Program-made: the position numbers and the translations under genes
Notes under the pieces: generated by a model
Database searches by the model: none
What the model was told of the DNA's origin: nothing
What the model saw: the letters and a program-made list of their open reading frames with translations, nothing else
Shown: positions 17,172-27,700 of the stretch, piece after piece
Position numbering within the stretch: the stretch's first letter is position 1
How the letters are laid out: each line of letters opens with the position of its first letter
NCBI RefSeq assembly: GCF_002127225.1
Contig: NZ_NFUR01000003.1
Location: forward strand, 682,001 to 746,000
Direction of reading: 5' to 3'
Length of the DNA stretch: 64,000 nucleotides
DNA from: Sphingomonas sp. IBVSS2
GTDB taxonomy: Bacteria; Pseudomonadota; Alphaproteobacteria; Sphingomonadales; Sphingomonadaceae

Positions 17172-20100
17172 CGCGGCGGACGGGCATGCGGTTCGCAGTC
17201 GCGGCATTGCTGCCGGCGATCGGCGCGGGGGCGCGGGAAGCGCCCGTCGCGGCAACGCCCGGCGAGGACCTCCTCGCCTATGTCGATCCGCTGATCGGCA
17301 CCGGCGGCAATGGCCACACCTTCCCCGGCGCCACCGTCCCGTTCGGGATGGTCCAGCTCAGCCCGTCGAACGACCGCAATGGCTGGAACTGGACCTCGGG
17401 CTATCATTATTCCGACGCCGACATCAAAGGCTTCGCGCACACGCATATCAGCGGGGCGGGGCTGTCGGCGCTCGGCGACATCCTGCTGATGCCGACGCGC
17501 GCGCCCTCGACCGAGGCGGGCTCGGCGGAGCGGCCGGGCTCGGGCTATCGCTCGCGCTTCTCGCACGCGCGCGAACTGGCGCGGCCGGGTTACTACCGCG
17601 TCCATCTGGACGATCCGGACGTGGATGCGGAGCTGACCGCAACGGTGCGCGCCGGCTTTCATCGCTATGCCTATCGGGGCGATGCGGCACGTTACGTGGT
17701 GATCGATCCGACCCACAGCGTGGGGGACCATAGCTATCGCACCGAAGTCGAGATCGTCTCCGACCGTGAGATCCGCGGCTGGAAGCGCGCGATCAGCCAG
17801 TCGTCGGGCGACCGTTCGGTCTTCTTCGTCGCGCGTTTCTCACAGCCTTTCGCCAGCGCGAAGCTGACAGAGGACGACCGCCCGGTCGCGGGGCGCGCGC
17901 GGGCGGGGCGCGCGATCAAGGCGCTGGTGCAATTCGCGCCGGGCGATGGGGACAGTATCGAAGTCGCCGTGGCATTGTCGCATACGGGCCGGGCCGGTGC
18001 GCAGGCCAATTTCGACGCCGATGCGCGCGGCCGCACGTTCGATGCCGCGCTGGCCGATGCCACGCGCCTGTGGCAGGAGCGCCTGTCGCGGATCACCATC
18101 GAAGGCGATGCGCGGCAGAAGCGGCTGTTCTACACCGCGGCCTATCATGCGGCGATCGCGCCCAACCTGATCTCGGACGTCACGGGGACCTACTATCTCG
18201 ACGGCAAGGTCCGCCAGTCGCGCATCCCGCAGTTCAGCAATTTTTCGAACTGGGACACCTATCGCGCGCTGCATCCGCTGCTGACCATCATCGACACGAA
18301 GAAGGACGGCGAGATCGTCGCCTCGATGGTCTCGCGCCATGCCGAGCAGGGCCTGTTGCTGCCGAGCTGGGAGGCCGTCGGCCACGATAATCGCGTGATG
18401 ATCGGCTACAGCATCGTCTCGCCGATCGCCGACGCGGTGCTGAAGGGCATCCCCGGCGTCGATCCCGAAGCCGCCTATGCGGCGATCCGCGCAAGCGCCT
18501 TCGACACGACCAAGCACAGCAACGTCTATGACGCGAACGGCATGGCGGGTTACCTGGCCTATGGGTTCGTGCCCGCCGACGTGGCGAGCTCGGTCTCCAA
18601 GACCACCGAGCAGAATTACGAGGATTGGGCGATCGGCCGCGTCGCGGAGAAGCTCGGCAAGCGCGCGGATGCCGCGCTCTTCGCCAGGCGGGCGACCGGT
18701 TGGCGCCAGCTCTACGATCCGGCGAACGGCTATCTGCTGCCGCGACTGGCCGACGGGAGCAGGGTACCGGTGCCGATGGACACCTGGGATACGCTGAACC
18801 GGCACTATGTCTCGGGCAATATCTGGGCCTATTCGAGCTATACCCCGCACGACATGATCGCCGCGATCCGGCTGCACGGCGGACGCGAAGCCTATGCGCG
18901 CTGGCTGGAGGGAATCTTCACCGACACGCGGCCGATCGGCGGCGAGCAGCATGTCGACATTTCGGGCTTTGTCGGCCGCTATGCGCATGGGGACGAGCCG
19001 GGGCATCACATGGCCTGGCTGTTCAATCTCGTGGGCGAGCCGTGGCTGACGCAGCTTTATGTGAACCGCCTGGTCCGGGAAATGTATGCCGATCGGCCGG
19101 ACGGTCTCGTCAACAACGAGGATCTGGGCCAGATGTCGGCCTGGTATCTGCTCGCCACGCTCGGCTTCTACCCGGTGGCGCCGGGCGACCTGACCTATCA
19201 GATCACGGCGCCCCATCATCGCCGCGCGACGATCGCGCTCGAGAACGGCAAGCGCTTCGTCATCGAGGCGGGCAATCTGACGCCGGAGAACATCTTCGTC
19301 CAGTCGGCCACGCTCGACGGCAAGCCCTATCCCCATAGCTATATCCGGCACGAGCGGATCATGGCCGGCGGCGTGCTGCGTTTCGAGATGGGGCCGAAGC
19401 CGAACCGCGCATGGGGAAGCGATCCGCGGGAGACCAGCCTCGGCGCGTTCGACGACAAGGTGCCGGCGGAAGTGCCGCATCGCGCCGCCTGGGCGCCGTT
19501 CGACCCCGATGCCACTGCATATTTCGCCGGTTCGCGCGCGGTCGACCTGCAGACCGCCGAGCCGGGCGCGGTCATTCGCTACACGCTCGATGGCCGCGAG
19601 CCGGATGGGCGATCGCGACGCTATGCCGGTCCGCTTCGGATCAGCCATGACACGGTGCTGAAGGCCGTTGCCCTGCGCGAAGGACTGGCGACGAGCACGA
19701 TCTTCGAGAAACACTATGCGCGCGCCGCTACCGTCGGGCTCGGGCCGGGCTATCCGCGGATCGCGATCGCGGAGCCGGACATGCCCTATGGCCGGGCCGA
19801 CGGCGCAATGCTGATCGACCAGCAGCGCGGTACCCGCTTCTATGGGGACAAGAAATGGTCGGGGCGGCTGGGCGACATCACCGCGACGATCGATCTCGGC
19901 AGGTCGCGGCCTGTCCGCAGCGTGACGATCGGCTATCTCGACGATCCGATGAACGGCATCCTCGTGCCGCGGCGGATCGAGATCTGGGCCGGAAGCGAAG
20001 CGGGTGCGCTGTCGCTGGTGGGCAGCCGCGATGTCGCCGCGCCGCGCGCGATCCGGCAGGCGGTCGATCGCCTGCGCATCCCCGTGCGCGGCAGCTTCCG

Positions 20101-20203
20101 ACAATATCAGGTCCGCGTGCTTTCCGCGGGCACCATGCCGCCAGGCCTCAGCCCGCCCGGGCGAAAGGCGTGGCTGTTCCTTGATGAGATCCTATTGCAA
20201 TGA
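17168..20203 (+). CDS. Divergent GH92 enzyme with C-terminal accessory domains
   Basis: This 1011-residue exported protein has a signal peptide at 1-25 and a family 92 core at about 35-760 (YVDPLIGTGGNGHTFPGATV, PFGMVQLSPS, HGDEPGHHMAWLFNLVGEPW, EDLGQMSAWYLLATLGFYPV). A beta-hexosaminidase C-terminal-like segment (IRYTLDGREPDGRSRRYAGP) covers about 795-860, and a discoidin-like domain covers about 870-1011. The active site is altered: the motif that normally reads EGN is YVSGNIWAYS, so Ser549 stands at the general acid, and Asn650 replaces the first Asp of the base pair while Asp652 is kept. It could therefore cleave substrates with good leaving groups, such as mannose-1-phosphate diesters, rather than plain mannosides (inference). 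It overlaps the genes on both sides by 4 bases. Confidence 0.88.
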   Translation: MTRRTGMRFAVAALLPAIGAGAREAPVAATPGEDLLAYVDPLIGTGGNGHTFPGATVPFGMVQLSPSNDRNGWNWTSGYHYSDADIKGFAHTHISGAGLSALGDILLMPTRAPSTEAGSAERPGSGYRSRFSHARELARPGYYRVHLDDPDVDAELTATVRAGFHRYAYRGDAARYVVIDPTHSVGDHSYRTEVEIVSDREIRGWKRAISQSSGDRSVFFVARFSQPFASAKLTEDDRPVAGRARAGRAIKALVQFAPGDGDSIEVAVALSHTGRAGAQANFDADARGRTFDAALADATRLWQERLSRITIEGDARQKRLFYTAAYHAAIAPNLISDVTGTYYLDGKVRQSRIPQFSNFSNWDTYRALHPLLTIIDTKKDGEIVASMVSRHAEQGLLLPSWEAVGHDNRVMIGYSIVSPIADAVLKGIPGVDPEAAYAAIRASAFDTTKHSNVYDANGMAGYLAYGFVPADVASSVSKTTEQNYEDWAIGRVAEKLGKRADAALFARRATGWRQLYDPANGYLLPRLADGSRVPVPMDTWDTLNRHYVSGNIWAYSSYTPHDMIAAIRLHGGREAYARWLEGIFTDTRPIGGEQHVDISGFVGRYAHGDEPGHHMAWLFNLVGEPWLTQLYVNRLVREMYADRPDGLVNNEDLGQMSAWYLLATLGFYPVAPGDLTYQITAPHHRRATIALENGKRFVIEAGNLTPENIFVQSATLDGKPYPHSYIRHERIMAGGVLRFEMGPKPNRAWGSDPRETSLGAFDDKVPAEVPHRAAWAPFDPDATAYFAGSRAVDLQTAEPGAVIRYTLDGREPDGRSRRYAGPLRISHDTVLKAVALREGLATSTIFEKHYARAATVGLGPGYPRIAIAEPDMPYGRADGAMLIDQQRGTRFYGDKKWSGRLGDITATIDLGRSRPVRSVTIGYLDDPMNGILVPRRIEIWAGSEAGALSLVGSRDVAAPRAIRQAVDRLRIPVRGSFRQYQVRVLSAGTMPPGLSPPGRKAWLFLDEILLQ

Positions 20204-22782
20204 CCGGTTCTGCCGCGGCTGCGGCCGCACATATCGCGCTGCGACGGCGCATTCCGCTCGCCGACGGCTGGGTGTTTCGCCGGGCCGGCGATACGGCATG
20301 GATGCCGGCCAGCGTGCCGGGCTCGAACTTCTCCGACCTGCTGCGCAACGGCGTGATCGAGGACCCGTTCGCGGGGGACGCCGAGCTTCGGTTGCAATGG
20401 ATCGAGAACGAGGACTGGGAATATAGCTGCGCGTTCGAGGTATCGGGCGAGGATCTGGCCGCGGACAGCGTCGCGCTGGTCTTCGAAGGGCTCGATACCT
20501 ATTGCTCGGTCGCGCTCAACGGCGTGCCGCTGTTGCGGGCCGAGAACATGTTCTGCGTCCATCGGGCCGAGTGCCGGGCGCTGCTGCGGCCGGGCCGCAA
20601 CGAACTGACGCTCCGGTTCAAGTCGCCGGTGGCGCTGGGTGCCGAGCGGCGCGCGCGCGAAGGCGTGCTCTATCCGGCGGAAAACGACAAGACCGCGGAT
20701 CACGCCAGCGTCTATGTCCGCAAGGCGCCCTATCATTTCGGTTGGGACTGGGGCCCGAAATACGTCACTTCGGGCGTCTGGCGGCCAGTCTGGCTCGACA
20801 TCGTCCGCAAGGCGCGCATTGCCGAGTTGCGGCACGAGATCGTCAGCCTGTCGCCCGAACGGGCCGAGCTGGCCTTCACCGTCGAGATCGAAGGGCAGGC
20901 GGACGGGCAGGCCTGGCTCGAGCTGACGTGCGACCGGCCGGGCACGCTTCCCGTCCGGCATCCCGTGGCGCTCGAACCCGGCATGCGGCCGCACCGGATC
21001 GCGGCGACGATCGACGACCCCCGGCTCTGGTGGCCCAATGGGCTGGGCGAAGCCTGTCTCTACGGGTTCGCCGTGCGGCTGGTCGACAAGGACGGTCCGA
21101 TCGACGCCATGGAGCAGCGCATCGGATTGCGCACCGTCGAAGTGGTCAACCACCCCGATGCGCATGGCGAGTGTTTCTATCTCAAGGTGAACGGGCGCCC
21201 GGTGTTCATGAAGGGCGCCAATTACATCCCGCAGGACAGTTTCCAGGAAGCGGTCACGCCCGAGCGCCATCGCCAGCTCTTCCGCGACACGGCGGACGCC
21301 AACATGAACATGCTCCGCGTCTGGGGTGGCGGCGTGTACGAAAGCGACCTGTTCTACGATCTCGCCGACGAGCACGGCATCCTGATCTGGCAGGATTTCA
21401 TGTTCTCGTGCACGCTCTATCCCTCGGATGACGCTTTTCTCCAGCGCGTCGAGGAAGAAGCCATGCAGGCGGTCCGCCGGTTGCGGCATCATGCCTGTCT
21501 CGCGCTGTGGTGCGGCAACAACGAGATCAGCCTGGGTGTGGCCCATTGGGAATGGCCGGAAAAATTCGGCTACTCCGCCGAGCAGTTCGCGGCGATGGTG
21601 GCGGGAAATGCCCGGTTGTTCGATGCGCTGCTGCCCGATGTGGTCGCGCGGCTCGATCCGGATCGCTTCTATTTTCCGTCATCGCCGATCGGCCACTGGA
21701 ACGACCCGGGCGACGACATGCGTGGCGATGGCCATTATTGGGGCGTCTGGCACGGCGAGCTGCCCTTCGCGACCTATGGCGAGCGGCTGTCGCGCTTCAT
21801 GAGCGAATATGGCTTCCAGTCCTATCCGTTGCTGGATTCCGTGAAGCGCTTCACCGCCCCGGAGGATCGGGCGATCGGTTCGCAGGCGCTCTCGGTTCAC
21901 CAGAAGCATGGGCGGGGCGATGCGATCATCGGCCGTTTCGTGCGCGAGGCTTTCGGCGAGCCAGGCAGCTTCGAGCATTTCTGCTACCTCAGCCAGGTGC
22001 TCCAGGCCGACGGACTGCGCGTCGCCTTCGAGGCGCACCGGCGGAACATGCCGATGTGCATGGGCTCACTCTACTGGCAGCTCAACGACTGCTGGCCGGC
22101 AGTCTCCTGGTCGGGGATCGACTATTACGGGCAATGGAAGGCGCTGCACTATCAGGCCGCGCGTTCGTTCGCGCCGGTTCTGGTCTGTGCCGAGGTGCAT
22201 GACGGCGGCTTCCGCATCCATGGCGTGTCCGACCTGATGGAGGACCTTGCGGTCCAGCTGGTGGCCGAGCTGGTCGATTTCGACGGTGCGGTGCTGTGGC
22301 GCGAGGCGCGCGAAGTCCGGCTCGGCGCGAACGAAGCGCGCGAACTCTTGCTGGTCCCGGCCACCGATCTGCCCGCGCTGGACCGCGCCTCGGCGGTGCT
22401 GACGTTGCGGCTGACGCGGCAGGGCGAGACGCTGGCCTCGAACATCGTCCACCCGGCGGCGGTCCATGCCTCGGCCCTGCCCGAGCCGGGGATCGAGGTC
22501 GAAATCCTGGATGCCGGCGCCGTACGGGTCCGCGCACGACGGTTCGCCCGGGCGGTCCATATCGCCGCGGCGCCTATCGATACCCCGGGTTCGCCGATCA
22601 ATTTCGACGACAATTTCTTCGACCTGCTTGCCGGGGAGAGCCGGGTGGTGCGCGCGCGCGACGGCCGCCGTTTCGATTCGGCGACGCTCCGCGTGACCTC
22701 GGTCCGGGACACGCATGCGGCGATGCCGGCACGGATCGCGCTCGAGGGGCCGGCGCAGCGCGCCGCGGCGGCAGAGGGTTGA
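20200..22782 (+). CDS. GH2 beta-mannosidase
   Basis: This 860-residue protein is about the usual length for family 2 beta-mannosidases. The sugar-binding N-terminal domain carries WIENEDWEYSCAFEV and VFEGLDTYCSVALNG, with HFGWDWGPKYVTSGVWRPV after it. The barrel has the acid/base Glu442 in WCGNNEISLG and the nucleophile Glu536 in FMSEYGFQSYP. GSLYWQLNDCWPAVSWSGID is also typical. It should remove the single beta-1,4 mannose of the N-glycan core after the alpha-mannosidases have finished. No obvious signal peptide is visible, so it may act in the cytoplasm. The ATG at 20200 overlaps the GH92 stop. Confidence 0.92.
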   Translation: MTGSAAAAAAHIALRRRIPLADGWVFRRAGDTAWMPASVPGSNFSDLLRNGVIEDPFAGDAELRLQWIENEDWEYSCAFEVSGEDLAADSVALVFEGLDTYCSVALNGVPLLRAENMFCVHRAECRALLRPGRNELTLRFKSPVALGAERRAREGVLYPAENDKTADHASVYVRKAPYHFGWDWGPKYVTSGVWRPVWLDIVRKARIAELRHEIVSLSPERAELAFTVEIEGQADGQAWLELTCDRPGTLPVRHPVALEPGMRPHRIAATIDDPRLWWPNGLGEACLYGFAVRLVDKDGPIDAMEQRIGLRTVEVVNHPDAHGECFYLKVNGRPVFMKGANYIPQDSFQEAVTPERHRQLFRDTADANMNMLRVWGGGVYESDLFYDLADEHGILIWQDFMFSCTLYPSDDAFLQRVEEEAMQAVRRLRHHACLALWCGNNEISLGVAHWEWPEKFGYSAEQFAAMVAGNARLFDALLPDVVARLDPDRFYFPSSPIGHWNDPGDDMRGDGHYWGVWHGELPFATYGERLSRFMSEYGFQSYPLLDSVKRFTAPEDRAIGSQALSVHQKHGRGDAIIGRFVREAFGEPGSFEHFCYLSQVLQADGLRVAFEAHRRNMPMCMGSLYWQLNDCWPAVSWSGIDYYGQWKALHYQAARSFAPVLVCAEVHDGGFRIHGVSDLMEDLAVQLVAELVDFDGAVLWREAREVRLGANEARELLLVPATDLPALDRASAVLTLRLTRQGETLASNIVHPAAVHASALPEPGIEVEILDAGAVRVRARRFARAVHIAAAPIDTPGSPINFDDNFFDLLAGESRVVRARDGRRFDSATLRVTSVRDTHAAMPARIALEGPAQRAAAAEG

Positions 22783-24540
22783 GTGGCGTGTCGGCGCATC
22801 CGCGCGGCCTGGTGGCGAGGCACGGCATTCGCCATCGCGCTGGCGTTGCCCGGGCCGGCGACGTTCGCCCGGGCGCCGCAGTCCGCGGACGCGCCACTGG
22901 CACTTTCACCGCCCTTCGCGCTCAGCGTGGAGCAGCTCTTCGCGTGGGAGGCGACCGGTCCGCTCGCCGACGCGGCCAATGTCTCGCGCGTGCCGCTTGC
23001 CGGCCGGATGGTCGATCCGGGGCCGGGGCCTGATCCTGCCGCGCGGCTGGATCCGAAGGTCCGCGTGTTGTTCGCTCCCGACGGGATGAACAATTTCGGC
23101 AATTATCTGGCGCGGCAGCCCCGGTTCAATCTCTACACCTTCACCCATTGGGCCCAGATCGACGTGCTGTCCTGGTTCGCCGGCACGGCAGGGCACAATG
23201 TGATGATCCCGGCCCGGCCATGGGTCGACACCGCGCATCGCAACGGCGTGAAGGTGATCGGCACGGCGTTCTTCGCGCCGCTCGCCTGGGGCGGTTCGGC
23301 GAAGACGCTCGAGGCGTTCCTGCGGGAGGAGGGCGAAGGCCGCTTTCCCGCTGCCGACCGCCTTGTCGAGATCGCCCGCCACTATGGTTTTGACGGCTGG
23401 CTGATCAACCAGGAGACGGACGTCTCGCCCGAGCTTGCCCGGCGCATGGCGCGGTTCGTGGCGTATCTGACGCGGATCGCTCCCCAGGGCATGGAAATCC
23501 ATTGGTATGACGCGATGCTGCCCGATGGTCGCGTCCAGTGGCAGAATGCCTATAACGCCCGCAATGCGCCCTTGCTGCAGGATGGCGCGACCCGTGTGTC
23601 GGACGCGATGTTCCTCAACTATGAGTGGACGCCCGCGGGACTGCGCGCCGGCGCGGCGCTCGCCGAGGCGAGGGGGCGAGACCGCTACGCGCTGTTCATC
23701 GGTGCCGATCTCTGGCCGGCCCGTCGCAATGCGCAGCAGGCGTTCGGCAACAGGAGCTGGCTGCGCGGCTTGCGCGAGCATGGGGATGGGCCGGCACTCG
23801 GCTCGGTCGCGCTCTTCGCACCGAACTTCAACTTCAACGCCGGGGGGGAATTCGGCGATTTTCGCGCCAATCCGCGTGACGCGGAAGCCTTTTATGACGG
23901 CGAGGCCCGCCTGTTCGCCGGCGACGATCGCAACATGGCGGCGGGCAATTCCACGGACGCGATGCGAACCGGCGCGTGGGAAGGCATCGCGGCACTGGTG
24001 CCGGCGCGCTCGACGATTGCGAAGCTGCCGTTCGAGACCGGCTTCAACACCGGTCATGGCCTGGTCGATGCCCGTGACGGGCGCGCCGTCGGTGGTCCGT
24101 GGCACGACATGGCGCGACAAGACCCGCTCCCGAGCTGGCAATTCGCCTATTCGCCCGCCGCGCCATTGCGGATCGGCTATGATTTCCAACGCGCTTGGCA
24201 GGGCGGCAGCTCGCTGCGCGTGGCGCCCCGGGACGCGCTTCGCAGCCCGGCCGAAGTGCCGCTGTTCCTCGCGGACCTGCCGATCGATGCCCGGACCGGG
24301 CTATCGGTGGTCGTGATCGCGGCGTCGCCGGGCTATGCGCTGCGCCTGACGATGGCCGATGGAAGCGAATCACTTCACCCCTTGACCGCGAAGGGAGTGT
24401 GGCACGAACGCCACTGGTGCCTCGGGCGGTTCGCGGGGAAGGTCGTGCGGCGAATTTCCCTGGTGATCGATCGGGGACATCCCAAGTCCCTGAATCTAGG
24501 GAAGATAGCCATTAGAAGCAGCTGTTCTCCGGCAACTTAG
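22783..24540 (+). CDS. GH85 endo-beta-N-acetylglucosaminidase
   Basis: This 585-residue enzyme has a signal peptide (AFAIALALPGPATFARA) and a family 85 barrel. The catalytic pair is Asn209 and Glu211 in DGWLINQETD, the N-x-E used for substrate-assisted cleavage between the two core GlcNAc residues of N-glycans. Other marks are FNLYTFTHWAQIDVLSWFAG, WVDTAHRNGVKVIGTAFFAP and EIHWYDAM. The start is GTG at 22783, right after the GH2 stop, with AGAGGG 4 bases upstream. It closes the SSS operon. A perfect 8-bp repeat with a 27-base loop (24517-24524 with 24552-24559) spans its end. Confidence 0.93.
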   Translation: MACRRIRAAWWRGTAFAIALALPGPATFARAPQSADAPLALSPPFALSVEQLFAWEATGPLADAANVSRVPLAGRMVDPGPGPDPAARLDPKVRVLFAPDGMNNFGNYLARQPRFNLYTFTHWAQIDVLSWFAGTAGHNVMIPARPWVDTAHRNGVKVIGTAFFAPLAWGGSAKTLEAFLREEGEGRFPAADRLVEIARHYGFDGWLINQETDVSPELARRMARFVAYLTRIAPQGMEIHWYDAMLPDGRVQWQNAYNARNAPLLQDGATRVSDAMFLNYEWTPAGLRAGAALAEARGRDRYALFIGADLWPARRNAQQAFGNRSWLRGLREHGDGPALGSVALFAPNFNFNAGGEFGDFRANPRDAEAFYDGEARLFAGDDRNMAAGNSTDAMRTGAWEGIAALVPARSTIAKLPFETGFNTGHGLVDARDGRAVGGPWHDMARQDPLPSWQFAYSPAAPLRIGYDFQRAWQGGSSLRVAPRDALRSPAEVPLFLADLPIDARTGLSVVVIAASPGYALRLTMADGSESLHPLTAKGVWHERHWCLGRFAGKVVRRISLVIDRGHPKSLNLGKIAIRSSCSPAT

Positions 24541-24582
24541 GAAACCGGTGTCAGCTGCTCTCGCCGGCTGCAATAAAAGCGT

Positions 24583-24624
24583 TTGACAAAGGAAATGTAA
24601 TCGATAACTTTGTAATCGATTACA
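24583..24624 (+). promoter_or_regulatory. Promoter with tandem LacI operators before the N-glycan receptor
   Basis: TTGACA at 24583-24588 is a perfect -35; TAACTT at 24605-24610 is a weak -10 at 16 bp. Two operator copies overlap or follow it: an imperfect one, TGTAATCGATAACT at 24596-24609, and a perfect palindrome, TGTAATCGATTACA at 24611-24624. A bound repressor would block RNA polymerase directly. The remaining leader to the receptor ATG at 24746 is about 120 bases and shows no further structure. Confidence 0.75.
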
Positions 24625-24745
24625 TTTGGATCGCCGAACTCGGCCGGGCGGCTTCGCCCAGGAAAGGGTCAGGGCGAACGATGGAATCGGGGAGGAAATG
24701 GCGGCTAGCGGTCAACGGGCCGCCCGCTTGAAAGGGAGAGGGGCA

Positions 24746-27700
24746 ATGGCCTTTTGTCGCACTGTCGGGAGCGCATCCGATTCGGGTACGTTCCGCAAAG
24801 TTCTGCTGACCACTACCAGCCTGGTGATTGCCACGATTGCGCCACTTGGGGTCGCGCATGCGCAGGAAGCGCGGTCCGATGCGACCGCAGCCCAGGAGGA
24901 TGAGGGCGAGGCCATCCTCGTGACGGGGTATCGCGCGTCGATCCAGCAGGCCTTGCGCCAGAAGCGCGACGCGAATGCGATCGTCGAAGTGATCACGGCC
25001 GAGGATATCGGCAAGTTCCCCGACAAGAACGTCGCCGACGCGCTGCAGCGCGTGCCCGGCGTGGTCATCACCCGCGATGGCGGCGAGGGCAAGACGGTGA
25101 GCGTGCGCGGCCTGCAGGCCGGCCTCACCCTGACCCAGCTGAACGGCAACTATATCGCGTCCTCGGAGACCAACGACGAGGCCACGCGCTCGTTCAACTA
25201 TGTGCTCCTGCCGTCGAACATGCTGTCCAGCGCCGAGCTGTACAAGACGCCCGAGGCGCGGATCGACGAAGGCGGCATCGGCGGCACCGTGATCCTGAAG
25301 ACCCGGCGCCCGCTCGACCTGCCGGCCTGGTCGGGCTTCGTGACCGCCGAGGGCACCTATTCCGATACGAGCGCGAAGGTCGATCCGCAGCTTTCGGGCA
25401 TGATCTCGTGGCGCAACGAAGCCGAGACCGTCGGTTTCCTCGTCGGCACCACCTGGCAGCGGCGCACCAACCGCAGCATGGAAGTCAGCACCGAAAGCTG
25501 GAACTGGTATTCCGACAACAATGCGCGGAACGCGGTCGACGTAAACGGCAAGGCGCTCGATCCGCAGCCGTCGAAATGGTGGGGCGGCTCGGGCTTCAAC
25601 GACCAGAACGGCAAGCATTATTCGGATTTCTTCCTGCCGACCTCGGTCAATTTCGCGGTGCGTGACGAGAAGCGCGAGCGGCTGGGCATCCAGGCGACCG
25701 CGCAGCTGAAGCCCTTCCACAACCTCACCATGACCGCCAACTATTTCCGCTTCGATCTGAAGGGGGATTACGCGCTCAACATGCTCAAGATTCCGGAATG
25801 GAATCTCGCCCGGGTTTCGTGGGACGGAAATTACGGGGGCGGCAGGCTGCTCAACGGGCTCACGCTCGATCCCAGCGGCACCATCGCGACCGGTGCGGAA
25901 TATCGGAAGCTCGCGGGCCGGACCTATTATTGCAACGAAACCGAAGCTGCGGCCGGCGGAAAGCCTTCGGGCGGATGGGGCCCCGACGACTGCACCATCC
26001 CCACGCCGCAGCTCTCCGGCGGCTATAGCCGCGAGAAGGCGCTGTCGCAGACGGTCGACTTCTCGATCGACTGGGAGAGCGGTCCGTGGCGCGCCGCCCT
26101 GGTGGGCGGCCGTACCTGGTCCGAGGGCGGCCCGTCGTTGAACTTCCGCATGTCCGCCAAGCCCCGTCGCTTCGTCAACGGCGCATGGCAGATGGGCAAC
26201 GGCCTGAGCGCCTGGAACCTGACCGGCACGCCATCGGCTACCTTCTCGCCGGACCTCCAGGACAATCTGCGCGCCGGCATTGCCGAGATCGATCTTGGAT
26301 CGACCGATTCCTCCTGGAAGGAAACGTCGATTTCGCAGAACTATGTCCAGGCGGACTTTACCAGGCTGTTCGAAAGCCCGTGGCTGCAGTCGATCCAGGC
26401 CGGCGTCAAATATCGCGACGGCAAGGTGCACCGCAACACCGGCAACACCTTGTGGTACTGCCCGGGCACGACCACGCGCTACCAGAATGGTTGCGATGCC
26501 CAGGCGTCGGTGGCGCGTCCGGAATATTTCTATGCCAAGGCGCTCGGCCATATCGAGGGCGGCTTCAACGCCAACGTCTTCCCGGGTATCGATTTCCCGG
26601 CTTATCTCGCGCAGCTGAAGGCGCGCTATGGCGACGCGGTTCGCTACGAGGAGCCCGACTTCATCTACAATGTCGGCGAGAAGATCCTCTCCGGCTATAC
26701 CCAGCTCAACTTCAAGGCGGACCGTATCCGCGGCAATATCGGCCTGCGCGTCGCGCGGACCAAGCAGCATGCGGAATCGACCGATGCGATCGAGCGTTTC
26801 CTTGATTATTTCGTGGATGGCCCGGGCGGAACCCCGCAGCCCTGCACGACCGAGCCGGGCTGCGAGAGCGGCTTCCTCAAGAACGAAATCAAGGAGAAGA
26901 CCTTCGAGCTCAACACGCTGGACAAGACCTATACCGACTTCCTGCCCAGCCTGAACTATGCCGTCGACCTGACCGACAGGCTGGTGTTGCGTGGCGCCGT
27001 TTCCAAGGTCATCTCGCGGACCGGCTATTCGGACATCGCCTTTCCAGGCGCTCTCAACTTCGTCTCCCAGGAATATAGTTCCGATCGCAGCGCGGCGGGC
27101 GGAAGCACCGATCCGGGCTGGAGCGGATCCGGCAGCAACAAGGATCTGAAGCCGTTCGAGGCGTGGCAATATGACGTTGGGCTGGAATGGTATTTCCATC
27201 CCGGCTCGGTGGTGGGCGTCGGCCTGTTCCGGAAGGATGTGAAGAACTTCATCGTGCCGGTGACTCGCGACCAGCAGGTGACGATCGGCGGCAATACCGT
27301 GACCGTCCGCAATTTCTCGACTTCGGCCAATGGTCGCAACGGCGTTTCGAAGGGTATCGAGCTCTATGCCCAGCACACGCTGGACTTCGGCCTCGGCTTC
27401 CAGGCGAACTTCACCTACAACGACACCAACATGGCGGCCGTCATCCTGGACGGGAAGGAAATCGCCCGGTCGCCGCTCGTCGGCAGCGCGAAGACCCAGC
27501 TCAACGCCACGGTCTTCTACGAGAGCGAGAAATTCCTGGCGCGCGCCTCGTACAATCGCCGCGGCGAGCTGGTGGGCGGCCTACACAACGGGCTCAGCAT
27601 CTATTCCGAACCCTATCAGCAGGTCGATCTGAACGTGGCGTACAACATCACCAAGCAGCTGGTGTTGAGCGCGTCGGTGCTGAACCTGACCAAGGAGGAA

